The position numbers and the translations under genes were made by a program. From assembly GCF_008831285.2 (NCBI RefSeq), contig NC_045143.1, forward strand, positions 5,465,503 to 5,529,502: 64,000 nt of DNA, given 5' to 3'. Shown in pieces: positions 1 to 15,498 of the stretch; positions within the stretch are counted from its first letter, which is position 1, and each line of letters opens with the position of its first letter. Source of the DNA: Nymphaea colorata. Taxonomy: Eukaryota > Streptophyta > Magnoliopsida > Nymphaeales > Nymphaeaceae. Under the pieces are notes generated by a model, which searched no databases, had not been told where the DNA came from, and worked only from the letters and a program-made list of their open reading frames with translations.

Positions 1-1964
<1,964 letters not shown>

Positions 1965-2242
1965 TCATTTTTGTTAGCAACCTTAGTTGGATTTTGTACG
2001 TGGGTTTGGCCTCCGACCTGGCTATGTGCACTTTGCGGCTTCCGTCCCGAGGCGCCTTCTTAAACGTTAAAAGAAGACGAATAAAGCGGGAATGAACCTT
2101 GTTCAGCTAACTCCTATATCAATTATTCTTTTATTTCTGCATAAGGAGATTAGCCTAGTGGTATAATTTTTTGGTTGCAGTGTAAAATTTATGCTTGTAT
2201 TATGTACCTCCTTCCTAATATTATGCTGGTAATGTATGTGGA

Positions 2243-2292
<50 letters not shown>
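2243..2292. repeat. (CT)n microsatellite
   Basis: About 50 bp of nearly pure CT dinucleotide, about 280 bp past the VHA-B stop codon and possibly within the transcript's 3' end. One TTT interruption lies near its start. Confidence 0.95.
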
Positions 2293-2297
<5 letters not shown>

Positions 2298-4603
2298 CTC
2301 CCTAGTCATCTCTATCTCACAATTGCTTAAGTCTAAAAGCTAGCTTCTACCAAGAAATCTGTTTCGCATCTATAATGTTTGAGGGGTTGAAAAAGCGATT
2401 ATTCATGAGAAGGGTAGTTGCTGTTAACTAGATGTAGATGGAACTGGGGCAACTCGATGGAAACATACGCACACACATATTCTCTGACCTTCTTATCCTT
2501 TTCTCTTTTCTCGCGTTACAACTATTCATCAACAGTAAGATCGGTGGATCTTGAGAGCTGGGGAGTTCCTATGGTCAGGTTACTATTTATGTTTTTTCTA
2601 TGCTACAAGACGGCAAGAGTAATTTTGAACAAAGAACAAAGAACAAGTCAAGTCATATACTCGACATTCATCTCATTTTTTCATCTTCATGCGGATTATA
2701 TGCGGCAGATATAACAGATTTTTCAGCCTCATTCGGACCCGTCGCGCATCGAACGTGTGGTGGAGAAGACTGAACTACGAATCCTGGCTCTGCAGTTGAT
2801 TCTGTATGCCGATCATGGTGCAACCACTGGCCTTGTTTTTTCAAAGGGCTACAGCTAGCAGCTGTGGTCCGATCCAGAGTTATCGTCAATAAAAAATGAT
2901 ACCAGAAGTCATATGTGAACAGATGTGTACTGGAGATGGCCACCGTTTCTAAATCTGCCTTCGATGCACAGCACCTGATGAGTCTAATACGGAGCAAAAA
3001 CGCAATATCATAGGTCAGGGATAAAACTATACCTCTTGAATCTTCGCTAAAAGAAGTTTTAGATAAAATATGAATACGTTTAGCATGTTTGTGAATAAAA
3101 AAATAAAATATTGATTTTGTGTTATTAGAGTTTTCATCTGATAGGAGCCGTTCAATTTTTTATGGTTAAGAAAATACATTTGATCTCAAAAAATAATATT
3201 TGACTTAATATATTTCCTTACTTTTACTCATAAAGATAATATTTAGAATGTTAGATTAAATAAAAAATTACTTTGACGCTTTCCTAAGGATTCTGGTTTG
3301 ACCCAAGTGGTGTAAGCTATGCACCAGGTTTATTTGCGAATGTTTTTCTGGTCTCTTTCTTCCTTTTCTTTCTTGTGTTTTTTTTTCAAGCACAAAAACC
3401 CTTGAAACTTCTAACAATGAACATGACAAAGTGTGAGCGCTCAAGGAGTCCAGTTGCGAGAAGAACGCCATGAAAATGTTAAAAGAGAATGAACAGGACC
3501 GAGACGATTTTGAGCAAATTAACCTTCACTTTGAGTTTCAGTATTTTGATTGTTGAGATTCTTAAGCTCGTTTAGCTCCCCTCACTTTTATTTTTGGTAC
3601 CATGCAGAGTGGTAATTGGCCTTGAAAAAGTACTTAACACTTTAATTAATTATTTGTTACTATATCAGTTTTAATGAAGCTGGTTATATGCTAGTACTAC
3701 CCTCATCAACCATTTTCGGTGGCTGCTAGTTCTTCGTTAATCTGACAAAGGGAAAATCCATACACAAACAAAAAGATGAAAAGTGAAAAAACCAAAGAGT
3801 TGTCAAAATCTCGGAGAGTAGTCTTGATCCGTGATTGGCTCGTAGCTGTCCTATACAGTTATCATTTTAAGATGCTTTTTAATGCACAATTGGGGTCGAT
3901 GAGATACTCGACTCGATACCCCTCATCAAATCTAGTTTAATTTGGGAAAACTCTGTTTCATGATGGTTTTTTTATTTGGGTAACACATCAACGACTTAGT
4001 TTTTGTAAATAATCTGGGGGATGTCAGTTTTTCACTCATTTTATAAAACTAAGTTTTGTCAAAACTGGGTTTAACTCGAATTTAGTTTTGGTAGCACCCA
4101 AACACTATAAGAATCTAGTTTTGAAGCATCATTCAAATTTCTCTTATAATTTTAAAATATGTATTTTATTTTCAAAAATTATTGAAATGCCTCAAAATTC
4201 GCATGGTAGATATGAGCCCCATGTTGCTCAGTTGCACATCGGTTTTGGGAAAGGTTAACGAAAGAACCCAACAAGACTTACGAGCTAGGAGCCATGGGGG
4301 CAAGCAGAGCTTTAACCTTTTCCTTCATTTTTTTTTAATTTACAAATAAATTTTAAAAAATTTAATCTAATATATAGAAAAAATTTGAAAAATAATATTT
4401 GAATTTCCATCAAAATTTTAAAATTATAATTCAATTTCCTCATAAAAAAGAAAAAAAATCTCTCAACCCATGAGTTCTAAGCAAACTGGAACTAGAGGAC
4501 CAAACCATAAGCGCTCCCAGTTTCACACCGCCGCTTATCACGGCTCACCTTTTCCAAGGGACAGAGACGACGACTTTTAGTTTTAGGTGGTTGTGTGCAC
4601 GTT

Positions 4604-4626
4604 TCAAAAAAAAAAAAAAAAAAAAA
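4604..4626. repeat. Poly(A) tract, possible retroposon tail
   Basis: 23 consecutive A residues, followed about 15 bp later by another A-rich run. A terminal poly(A) is typical of SINE, LINE or processed-gene insertions, but I could not pair it with a target-site duplication or a recognisable body upstream, so it may be a simple repeat. Confidence 0.5.
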
Positions 4627-6464
4627 AGTAAACAGAATAAATAAAAAAAAAAATTGGAGTCAAAAACCATCGGTTGTTCTTGCCAGTCTCGCAGGATCGG
4701 CCCCCAGGAATATCCAGTTTTCGTGCTGTCGCTGAGGCGGCAGAGATTCTTTTTCTTTTTCTTTTTTCTCTTATTTTACGTGTTTCTAATCTCAACTCAA
4801 ATCCGCTTGACAACAAATCCTGCAACCACTTTTGTGTTATATTATTTGGACACTGTCGGGTCTTCCATTAACGACATTGGAATAGACGTTAATATGGTTT
4901 CAAAAGCAAGGGCTCACAGTTTTCCATGCTCTCAGCGATGCTTTTTTCCATAGCTCCAATGATTGAAAATTGAAAAATCAATCGCTAAAAAGCATTCTTA
5001 GAAATCTACTTATTTCGGTAACTTCAAAAGAAATTCCTTCAACTTGACAAGGGAGGCTTCAATGATAGATGGTAATGATGAAAAGAAAAAGATGCAGCCA
5101 ATGTCTTGACAAAAAAATTTACATGAGGATGTCAACCATTTGATACTTTTCATCAAAAGTGTACTTCATTTAACCAAAAAAAACTACAGAAATAAATTTT
5201 TTTAAGCAAAAGATATATTTGAAAGTAATTTCCCTGCTCAAATACTTGTTGACATCAACAAAGTCAGAAGTTGATGACAATTGGGTCTTTGAATTAAAAC
5301 TTGAATGGTTAAAGGATATAGTACAGTTGATCCAGTTAATGGTATACGAAAAAAACATGTCTTTAGTTTGATTTAGATGAACGCTATGTTTTTGTGTCTC
5401 AAAATGCTCGAGTATAGTGGCAGAGCCGCATATATGTTGGTGCGGGCAATTGCCCACGTTAGCTTCTCAATTTTCTGCCATTTTTATACTTCAAATTTTT
5501 TCTTTTTTAACTCGGCCAAGAATGCAATAGCTAAACTGACATCGCAGCAGTGATACAACCCAAAACTCAGGAGAGAATGAAGGGAGTTCTTTGGTTGTCC
5601 ACCCAAAACTAAAGCTGGAACAAGGTATGAATAAAGGTCACATCTAGCGGCGATGGTTTGCCTTGTCATTTATGGCAAGCTCAAAGCTGACGCATGAGAT
5701 CTCGATAAAATAAGCTCATGTCAGTGTTAAATTTGCTGTTCAAAGTTGTCGTCGAGGCAGCAGCGACGCATCCGCCATTGCCGTTGGATATTCAACGATG
5801 GATCTCCCGTTCACCGTCATGAAAGTCAAATACCACGCGGGAATAGTCTCACAGTTTTCTGAGTCCCGGAAACAACGAGACCGCAATTTCTATGGCCTGG
5901 CCGACCGTTTTGAACTTCCTTAAGCAGGAGGAGAAAATGGCTATAAAGCTCAGTCGACTCAGTCCTTGGCTTGTCCCAGAGCGGTGTCCCTTCAATCAAG
6001 CCGTGGGATTGGACAGTGAAGGAATTCACGCGATTCCTTATTCCAGTTGTCTATCTGAGGGCCAATTCCACGTACCAAGGAGAGAAAAGTGCCTTCTTTT
6101 CAAGAAATAGCCACAGTCGCCTCTGCATTCCCCGCCTCACCGCCTTTATCTTCGAAATTACTGGGATTTCGGGATCATTCCAGGGTCTGGCCGAGAGAGA
6201 GAGAGAAGGGAAAGTTGCAGAGCGACTCAGAGCCCGTGCAGAGAATTAAATTCTGTTTCTTTTTCCAGAGGGGCAAAAGGGTAGCTGGTTTTCTTTTGGA
6301 GGGAGGAGGAAGCTGCGCCTGCGACCCACCATAAGTGCTCGTCTTCCTCTGTAGGTGAACAGGGGAACAGAACTGGTGGGCATTTTAGGACGAGAGGTAA
6401 TCATTCATCTACCTTCTTCTTCTTCCTCTCTGTTTCTCCGGAGAAAGACTGCGAAGATCCAAGT

Positions 6465-6866
6465 ATGTTGGAAGGGAGGGCTTTGATTCAAGACACTGAC
6501 ATGCCGACAAAGATGCAGATCCATGCTATGACTTCTGCATCTCACGCTCTTGATCTCTACGACGTCTTAGACTGCAAAAGCATTGCTGCCCACATAAAAA
6601 AGGTGAGGTTTTCTTCTCTGTTTAACCTTTTTGTTGTCATTACAGTGGGATTTTCTCGTGCGGGTTTCTCCGTTTTCTTTCCTTCAATGAATTGGGTTTC
6701 TGCTTCTTCTGTCGTGTTGCAGGAGTTTGATGCGATATATGGCTCTGGATGGCAGTGTGTTGTGGGTTCTAATTTCGGTTGCTTCTTCACTCATTCTGAG
6801 GGCACCTTCATTTACTTCTGCCTGGAGACCCTCCGGTTCTTGATATTCAAAGGGGCCGGCAAGTGA
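6465..6866 (+). CDS. Dynein light chain, LC8 (DYNLL) type
   Basis: Small dimeric hub protein of the LC8 family. Two exons, 6465-6602 and 6723-6866, flank a 120-bp GT-AG intron (phase 0) and encode 93 residues; animal LC8 has 89. The family core is clear: IAAHIKKEFDAIYGSGWQCV, then VGSNFG, FFTHSEGTFIYF and a C-terminal LFK-like FLIFKGA. In animals this fold binds short linear peptides in the dimer groove of dynein, myosin V and many other partners. Flowering plants lack cytoplasmic dynein heavy chains, so the plant protein presumably acts as a dynein-independent dimerisation hub (established knowledge plus inference). The ATG at 6465 gives the expected N-terminus. The upstream sequence is CT-rich and a potential leader donor (GAG|GTAATC) occurs near 6396, so a 5'-UTR intron is possible. 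Confidence 0.95.
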   Translation: MLEGRALIQDTDMPTKMQIHAMTSASHALDLYDVLDCKSIAAHIKKVRFSSLFNLFVVITVGFSRAGFSVFFPSMNWVSASSVVLQEFDAIYGSGWQCVVGSNFGCFFTHSEGTFIYFCLETLRFLIFKGAGK

Positions 6867-7435
6867 TCTTCTTCGCCATTTTGCTTTCTGGTGTCCGATA
6901 TCTTGGTATCAATTTTGAGTTGCTGTATACTTTCGCTTTCTCCCTCTCTCTTTCTCTCTCGCGTTAAGAGGATGGGCCTGGATGTTCATCCCTGTTCTTC
7001 GACACACTTGCCAATATGGCACATTGTACACGTTTCATCCTGGTTTCTCTCTTTTTCCTGGAACTGTCAATGTATATTTGATCCGTGTTTCTCTAAGCCA
7101 CCTTGTGCTGCGGCCGGAATGTGCTTATTGCTGATGAACTCGCCGGATTCCGGCGCGAATCAGATACTCCGACTGCCAACAACTCTGAATGAGGCCCACC
7201 ACAAAAAATTGAATCACTGTGTTTTCATTTCCTAAGGAGTAGAATTCTTTTGGGGATTCTCGGCTCTGCTGTGGCGTAGCCTTGGCCACGTTTTCGTATA
7301 AGGCCAAACATCTTCACTATCAACGTGTAGAACTTTGGCCGTCGGGCGACTGAATATATCCCGCATACACATACGCATTCCGATTCATTGATGACCCATT
7401 CCACTTGCAATTTGGTCCATAAGCGGCTCTACTTG

Positions 7436-7440
<5 letters not shown>

Positions 7441-7498
<58 letters not shown>
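7441..7498. repeat. (CT)n(TA)n compound microsatellite
   Basis: About 33 bp of CT followed directly by about 25 bp of TA. It is the same CT-to-AT architecture seen at 53035, but without the closing AG arm. Confidence 0.95.
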
Positions 7499-8620
7499 GC
7501 AACCTCTCCATGTAGAGGACAGAAGATAGTAACATGAGGATGCAGAGGTGACACTTTGGTTTAGCGTATTCACTTTGAACTCTTTTATTCAGGCTTCGTT
7601 TTCAATGTTCTTTATGATTTCTTCTTTGCCATTTGATTTTCTTCTGTGCTTCTTAACTAAAAGGTGAAACTCAGATTAAAGAATAACATTTAGTTTATTT
7701 AATTTAGCGATACTTAGCGTCATTGGGCTCTCACTAATTAAAGAATAACTTAATTTATTTTTTTCTTAATTAAAGAGTAACATTTAACAGTATAGACAGT
7801 CCTAGTTGTCAAACATTAAGATTGGCAGAAATTCAAAAAGGGGCGCACATATAATTTTTTGACAACCAGAAGTTGGGTGTTTATTTGTTATTTGCCTAAA
7901 AGTTAACTGGTTCCTTATAGTTTGTTCGAGATTTTCTTTTAAAAAAAATAAGATAATTAGACAGGATACAGTTTTAAATTCTAGAAAACTGGATAACCAA
8001 CTTTTGCAAGTATCCTGTCACAATAAATATGGAAACAACTAGAAATCCACAAGTATTAGAACATTAGTGTGGATTTAACGCAAGTAAAGTAATTTCCTAG
8101 ACGAATAATACAACGTCAAAGTACGTTTCAGCTAAACGAATACAAAAGAAAATAACTTCAAAATAAAATAATATGAACAATTTTAAGTGGTAACAACAAC
8201 AACTATTTCTGCAGCGTCTCCTGGAGATCTGCTGATCATTGTAGGTGGGAGTTTGAGGCTTTCTGTGCTTTAGATCCTTGTAACTTAACCAGTTTGGTAG
8301 CGGGAAATTTGGTTGCCAAATCACTGCACTACTCCTCTGCTTCTTGTTTCCGAGTTGTCAGAAGTGAAAGTGCAAGCTCATCCTCTTGTTTGTTTTGGGG
8401 GTCAAGCAGGGCGGCCGCCTCTGCAACGGTGGATTATTTCTATCTCCTTCTTTAAAGCCTTAAATCCATTGGTTAAGGCTCAGGAGCCTGGCGGATGCCA
8501 TGATTAGTTCGTCCCTTTCATTAATCAATTCTAACAAAGTTGAGCATAATATCATTGTCGCTTGGATCTGTTGGAGTTTGATACGAGAAAACTAAATATT
8601 TCCAGAGGAAGAGAGCGAAA

Positions 8621-8726
8621 GAGAGAGGGAGAGAGAGAGAGAGATTTTGGAATGACATTAGCGGGAAGTGGGCCATAGAAACGGTCAGAAATGTGTTTAT
8701 ATATATATATATATATATGTGTGTGT
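8621..8726. repeat. GA tract and (TA)n(GT)n microsatellites
   Basis: A GA-rich tract at about 8621-8644 and, 55 bp later, (TA)10 followed by (GT)4-5 at about 8699-8726. These are simple repeats without other features. Confidence 0.9.
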
Positions 8727-8978
8727 GAATTTTATAGGATGTTGTTGGAATGTTAAAATTATAAAATTTATCAATAAAAACAGTCACTACATTAACATTA
8801 ATAATGGTTTATTATGTGGGACAGTTTGTAGCGGCTGTGATTTATGGTCCCATTAATGATGAAATTTTTAATTTCAAACAGTCATCCTGTAACATATGAC
8901 ATCCGATGCCAGGTAGTTGCTTAACAGCTAAATTTTAAAAGTCTATGCAAAAATGATTATAAATCGCTGCTAAACCCA

Positions 8979-8980
<2 letters not shown>

Positions 8981-9062
<82 letters not shown>
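8981..9062. repeat. (AT)41 microsatellite
   Basis: 82 bp of uninterrupted AT dinucleotide, the longest pure simple repeat in the window. Its length in the assembly may be unreliable. Confidence 0.97.
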
Positions 9063-9066
<4 letters not shown>

Positions 9067-9186
9067 CTTTTGTGTAATAAATTAAAAAAGGTACAAACAT
9101 GGGACAAGTTACTTAAGAAAAGGGTGAACTCGACGGCCAAACCTATAATGTTTGGTAATTGGAGGACGTAGCATCAATAAGTCGAG

Positions 9187-9565
9187 GGTTGTTCATGAGC
9201 AAGTTCGAGCCAAGTTGAGTCAGCTCCAACTCGGCTCGAGCCGAAAATTGGCTTGAGCTGAACCGAACATTTTATTAAAAAAATTATTTTTTAAAAGAAG
9301 AGGCAGCATATACACTTGAACATTGAACCAGTCACGTGTATATTCATTTGAGCAATCTACTTTAAAAAAAAAAACAAATTTATGAGACGTATTTTATATA
9401 TTTTCTTTATCCAGCTTAATCGAGTTTGACCAAGCGAGCCCACTTTGCTCGAGCTCGACTCGTTTAGGTTGTAGAGTTCATTTCTTAACTCGAACTCAAC
9501 TCGTTTAATAAACGAGTCGCGTTCGAGCCAAGTTTATCGAGCGAGCTCGAGTCGTTGAACAGTAG
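9187..9565. repeat. Dispersed CTCGAG/GACTCG-rich repeat, copy 1
   Basis: The two ends carry variants of GAGCAAGTTCGAGCCAAGTT, GCTCGAGCTCGACTCG and TTTAATAAACGAGTC, around an AT-rich middle. The same word set occurs at 21400-22035 and 43745-44035, which indicates one degraded transposon family. Reversed arrangement of the words at the two ends suggests inverted termini. The element class was not determined. Confidence 0.6.
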
Positions 9566-11812
9566 ATCATATGGTTTCAACTTTCAACAAATGAGCTAGA
9601 GGTATATACGACGTCAGTTCAGATATCCAAACCACATTATGTGACATTAAACTTGATCGAATTAAACGTTGGTTGGTCTGAGCCCAGCTGAGATGGTAAA
9701 CGGGGCACTTCTTGCTGATATTATCCATAGGGTAGGATGTCAGTAGTTAGCTAAGCTGAGGCTGGGCATATCCCTACCAATTTATGCTAAGAATTGTTCC
9801 TCAGGTATTAATTCTTTTACTCTCTTTAACTCAAAGATTTCAATCCAAAACCCAAAGCAGCACCCAACTTGGTACTTGGGTACCTTTTGCTTCGTATGGT
9901 GCACAAGTTTCATTATCATTTATGTTCTTGCCGCCAAGTTTAGTTAAGTTTACCTGTACTTTATTGAATTATTTTATGTCTTTTGAAATTTTTAGATCCA
10001 ATCTGGAAATCTAGTGCAATTATAAGCAATGCTCTGTCAACTTGGCCATAACTGAATGAAGAGTTTGACATCCAAGATGGCTCCTGCGATGGACTGGTAG
10101 TAATTGGATCTGCCAACTTATCATTGAAGTGCTGTAGTTGGCAAACCTGGTCAGTCGACTCGGATTACTTAGAAACCGAGTCACAAGTCAAGCACCGACC
10201 CAAATACAGGACTCGGTTTTGGATCTGTTGAATTGGCTGAATCAATTGAATTGGTTTAGGGTTTGCCATTGTCGACTGTATTATTCAGCACATCAGTATC
10301 ACAAAAGATAAAACTGTAATTGTTTACTGATGTGCTATTTTAGTTTGTAATTGTGTTATTGTTTACTTGGTTATTAATTGTTACACATTTAATAGATATG
10401 TTTAACTTCTATTGGGTAGTAAAAAATACATTGCAAAACCTGATGGCCTGACCCAAACAAGTCGAAGAACTGACTCATGACCTAGATGTAGTAAGCTGAT
10501 TCGTTCCAATTCATGGCTTTGCGAACCATATGTATTGCAGTCTACAGATTGAGTTTATGTCCTTTGCAAAATATCATCACACAAGAAATAGAGAATTAGG
10601 CAAACGCCTGTATACTGTTCTATGTGGAAAAAATTTTCCATGGTAATTAAATTTAGCGCTCGAACCCCGTAAAGGTGCAGATCTGGCAAATTGGTGAAAA
10701 TTAAGTCGCCGGTTTGTTTTTTATGGGTGCTATTCATCTTAACTATGAACAGTACATGCATGACACTTTAGTTAGCAAGTGACCAACTCTCACATAGGTC
10801 TCAAAATAATCCTAAACCCTCCGAAAACAAGAAGAAAACAAGGAAAAAGAAACGAACTTCTGTGTTCCAATCAAATCAAACCCAGATGGTGGATAGGCCT
10901 CCGATCATATTATTAAAATCGAATAGTAAAAATCAAAAACTGCTGTTAAGTCAGGAAAACCCCACAACCAGTACAACGCACGAGTATTATACACGCTGAG
11001 CAAAGGAAAGAACAAATATTAAAAAGTCTCCACTTTCAATGCCATGTACCACGCCACTCTTTAACACGTTTCCTACTCATGTCTTATCTTGCAGGTATTC
11101 CTTTCTGTCATATTCTTCAGCTCTGTTGGGATAAACGAAACTGCAGGCTTGTCTCCTCTTGCTCAAACCCCACCGTAGCATGTGATTCTATTCCTCTTCA
11201 CACTCTTCCGCCTCAAACATCGGGTTGAACGGTTCACACACATGAGCTTAGAAAATCAAGTTCAAATTCCTGCCTACAAATGATGTTTTGAACAGTTGGC
11301 TTTATGAAACCGACATAGTTTTCGAAACTCAAGAAATAAAAGTTCAAAATTTTCAAAATGCTGCGAAGCATGTTAAAAAAGATAAAGATCACGACAATCA
11401 AGAGATGGAGTAAAAAAATTTTATGTGAAATACGGATTTCTGTCGTACAATCAATTTCAAAGAATGACAGCTAATAAATAATAAGAGAAGTATAAAATAG
11501 TCGCAGATGATCAAATATCAGTGCATTAGCTAATTCAAACTGATCAACCAGGAAAGAGAATCAACTTTGCAGCTGCTTAGTATACGTCGGGTCAGCGTGT
11601 TTAAGGAGGAAAATGGGAAAAATCTTATTGTCATGATTGATATGAACTAATTACATAAATTTGATACATTCTGCTGGGTTTCTTCCTTCCCAGTTTCCCC
11701 AATGACATGCAACCTGACGTTTTTTAAAACATTTCTGCAGTTCAAACCTTTAAAAACAAGCACATCCGTTAGAAGAAAAATCAGGACAGACATAGAAGAA
11801 TATGATCACGTG

Positions 11813-14800
11813 TCAGCTAGCACATAAATCTGCAACAGTTTCTTCAATCAGCTCGCCAAGAACAAGCATCTCCAACTGACAAAAGACTACATCCGACTCT
11901 TCCTCTGTTAATGCCCCACACTCCCAACCAAAGTCCCAGACACAGCTTGTATTGAGCCGTCTGCAGAGAAGATCTCTCTCTAAAATTAAGTAAAGATCAT
12001 CCATCGCGCAAACATTATTGATAACTTGCAAACTGAATAAGGTCTCCAATTCTTTGCAGAGCTCTTCCACTAATACATCTGACAAGAACCTTGCCCTCTG
12101 CTTCTGCAGATGAAGCTTTGTGATTGTATAACGTGGCATATGTTTTTGGCTTTTATACTTCATTAGTTCGAATACACAATCCATCAGAAGCTTGTCGTTG
12201 CTTCCAACAAATTCCTTATAATTTGCAGGTGAAGAAAACATGGTAACTTCAATGTCAAAATACTCCTGAGCAGCACTTAGGAATGATGTGCTGTTCAGAA
12301 GAAACTGCTTTAGTTTGTTTATGCTACCAGCAACAGTGACTTCGGGGCATAAAATTTCATGACCACTCTGTTGAGAAGTTTCTTTGGTAGCTCTATATCT
12401 TCTACCACGATGATTCCTTTTCGATGTTTGCTCTGATAAAGCAACAGGCTTGCTTTCGTCAATACCTGCGGGAGAGAAAACAGAGTACATCAACCAGTTA
12501 GCTACAAGTTATAAAATTGAAGTCAAGAAGGAGCCACTGCGTCTAAATGGTACTCTCTTTTGGTAGTCCATATTAACCAATGGCATTACTGCTATACTTT
12601 GAACTTTAATGCAAATAATTCATGATGTTTATGACAGAATTCATATTGTACTTCCTGCGTCATCGATAAGATATGTATGTTGCGTAACTTCAGGATTCAA
12701 ATATTCATTTAGGACTCTGGAAGTGAGAGCATTTTCGATCCTTGTGTCAAATTTGAATACTAGGTATTCACTGTTAATTACCTTCTTAACATGGATATGG
12801 CAGTGGATTCGAGGATTTTTATATTTTTTCAAGGTTCGCAACGTAACTGAAAAAATTAGGGATCGTGAAGAAGAGTGGGAATGGAGAATCCGTGCATATA
12901 TGACATAAATGCGAGCGTATCTTGACTATAATCTTTCCAATCCACAAGTCACGTAATTCTAAAAGTCTTCAAGAATTTATTATGTCATGGGAGTAGCCCT
13001 TACGAACACTCCATAAATGCACAACTCTTCCATCAATAAGATTCACAGCCATTCTTATGCACTTGTTCTGATGACAGCTAACTATTTGTTGGCAAGGAGA
13101 AAAAACTATTGAGGACCTTTCATGACGTGAACTGCTATTCTAGACAAGGCTTGCCTCCTTCAGTATGCTTCAGCAGGTGGAAAGTGCAATATCAGATAGT
13201 TATGTAAGCTAAGATGGTTGAAGGTGAGAGCAATGCATTAATCCTGCTTTCCTTGTTCAATTTTGAATCCATGTCTGCAGATATTATTTATGGGAATTTC
13301 AGCTCATGATCAGTATCATGTGAGAAGGCCAGAAACATTCACCACGAGTGCTTTTAAAACCAGATGAAAAGAAACGAATTCTGCCATCTCAAAATGAATG
13401 AACGGATATAAACCCTGATTCGAGATTCGCTAATATGAATATAACAGAAGGATGAATGGTTTATCTTTGATATTAGAAACTCGTTTTAAAAGGACTGCCA
13501 CTTCTGTCCCCCAAAAGTTTTATACCAGAAATGAAGCAGTAATGGGCATCTATGAATTAACAGACCACAAGGAGTGGTCAATAAGAAAAGAGATGACCAA
13601 GAATTCGATGCTGAAAGGCGGTTAAATATGGTGGAGCTGAAATGTAAAGAAAAGAAGAAATCATAAAAACAGAAATCAGTTACCTCGTGGGTTTCTTTTC
13701 CTCGAGCAATCTTTTGCTTCCTGTGCACCAAGTTGGTGGGGAGAGCTTGCAGTAGTAGATACGCAACGCTTTTCTACTCTTAAGTTCACGATCGTCTCAT
13801 CTTTTTTGCACTTTGAACCAGCCTACAGTTTATAAGTAATCAGAACCAAATAGATATTGTTGCAGGACATAAAAGAAACAGAGGGAATTCTTCTCCAAGT
13901 GAAACTGATACTGTAACTGTACTAACAAAAGCAAGAAGCGTCTAATCGTTGAAGAAAATCCGTCACTACCATTTATCAGAAAAAGAACAAAATGAAACAC
14001 ATAAACCATGAATAGATGCTAACTTTGAGCTAAGCTGATCCGTTGGAAGCATTAGAGCGAAGTACCTGTAGATTTTCCACACCATTTAGGAAGAAATTGC
14101 AGCTTCATAAGGTTTCAAGTAAGAGCAACCGAGTAAGAGAATTGACCCGCGAAAAAGAAAACTAAGGTTCCTAATAAATTATTTGAGGATGGTATTTCAT
14201 ATATGAGAGAAGACGCTGGTGCAGGTTCGTCTAATTTCTATTAATTGAAAAGAAAGCACATAAAAGTGAGCTCATGAAAAGAAATTTACCATCTTGTTCA
14301 CATGTTGTAGTTGTACTGCTGGTTTTGCTTTCTCTGTTCTTTCATTCTTCTGATCACAGGATTTCATCGGTTCACGTCCAGGTAAGCCGTTGGAGATGTG
14401 ATTTCTCCGCGAGCTGTGGCAACGCCGAAGTTGTTCCTTCTCCGGATGCAGCTTGTCCAACGGCTTCCTTGGCATTGCAGCCTTCACTGCATCGGCCGGC
14501 CTTGAATCTGGCACAGGTTTCCGATCATGGTTCACTACCGACAATGGCTTCTTGGGCACTGTCTTGTCTTTCTCATCCCTAGTAGCTAGATCGTGCAACT
14601 GCTTCATCTCTGGTTTAACCGAGGTTTTGACATTGACACCCTGTCTGTCTGAGGTTCGTGCCTTTCTCGACTCCGCCTTCGGCTTCTTCTCTAGGATGGG
14701 CTGCTGTTCCTGAATTATCTTCTCCCTCTCTCTGTTCACTTTCGTCACCACCATCGGCTTTATTATCACTATAGGTGGAACTTCTCCTACAAATTTCCCA

Positions 14801-15498
14801 CCACCCACCTTCATTTTCTCATTTTGTTTCTGGTCGAAGGTAGCAAACCGGGGTCTCCTAAAACTTTCACCATGGTTACCACCCCTGTTTAGTAAACCAG
14901 TTAACTGCATACTTTCAATGATCTCCTTCAGTCTCCTCCTCCTGGGCACCATTTCCTCAAGCAGATGATGGGAAAGCCTCCGCATTGGCATGTCCATGTC
15001 GCAGGATGGCTTTGGTCCATTAGAACCTCTCCTTCCATCAATTCTCACCGATGCTACAGGAATCTTACGGCCCAATTTCGGTGGCATCTCTGTCTTTTTT
15101 TGCTCGTGTTTACGACGAGGTTTCATTGGTTTTTCCATCTCACATTTTCCTGAATCCTTGTCCTCTTTGCCTTTATTCTCCGTTCCTTGATCCTCTAATG
15201 GAAGTTCTTCCAGACCCATGAGTCTGGCAATCACGTTAGGCATCCTTACCTTCTTCTTCGCAGGAACAGAATCACTGGTACTTAGAGACAGGCAATCTGG
15301 CGACGCTCTGCCTGTCTCAGAGGGAAGAGGCAGCAGGTTTTGCCTTACAAGGCTCTTCCTGATAATATCTCTGAGCTCTTCATAGCAATTTCTCGACGAG
15401 CCACCAGATGAAAAACTCGGCTGCACGCATTCCCTCTGACAATTGTGAGCTCCTTCAGTCCGATCACCAAATCCAGAATCGCTCTTCTTTTTGGCCAT
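11813..15498 (-). CDS. TRM/LONGIFOLIA-like protein with VARLMGLE motif and DUF4378 C-terminus
   Basis: Three exons on the minus strand, 15498-14290, 13822-13684 and 12465-11813, joined by GT-AG introns in phases 0 and 1, encode about 666 residues. Residues 89-100 read VIARLMGLEELP, the hallmark short motif of the TON1-recruiting-motif (TRM)/LONGIFOLIA superfamily. The N-terminal ~400 residues are low-complexity, basic and Pro/Lys-rich. The last ~150 residues form a DUF4378 region, with FLSDVLVEELCKEL and a terminal LGELIEETVADLC. In Arabidopsis such proteins bind microtubules or recruit the TON1-TRM-PP2A complex for cortical array and cell-shape control; this gene's exact role is inference. 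The ATG at 15498 begins a basic MAKKKS N-terminus. Nothing looks broken. Confidence 0.88.

Larger units (their letters stand above)
1965..6464. other. Intergenic: VHA-B 3' flank, AT-rich spacer, dynein light chain upstream region
   Basis: After the VHA-B stop there is a 3'-UTR-like stretch, then a (CT)n tract. 3000-4450 is strongly AT-rich with many A or T runs and no coding signal. A pure poly(A) tract lies at 4604-4626. Around 5436-5457 is a GGGCAATTGCCC palindrome that recurs in the RopGEF gene. 6180-6460 has GA- and CT-rich leader sequence of the next gene. The short open frames here show no family resemblance. Confidence 0.6.
6867..11812. other. Intergenic between two convergent genes; microsatellites and degraded repeats
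   Basis: Downstream of the dynein light chain and of the 3' end of the minus-strand TRM-like gene. It contains compound microsatellites near 7441-7498, 8621-8726 and 8981-9062, a CTCGAG-rich dispersed repeat at 9187-9565, and a SINE-like unit near 10735-10830. 11000-11800 includes the probable 3' UTR of the TRM-like gene. No open frame here resembles a known protein. Confidence 0.6.

Noticed and set aside
2668-2997. 109-codon minus-strand open frame with Cys/Thr-rich sequence
   Set aside because: No ATG at its start, no recognised domain and no transcript signals.
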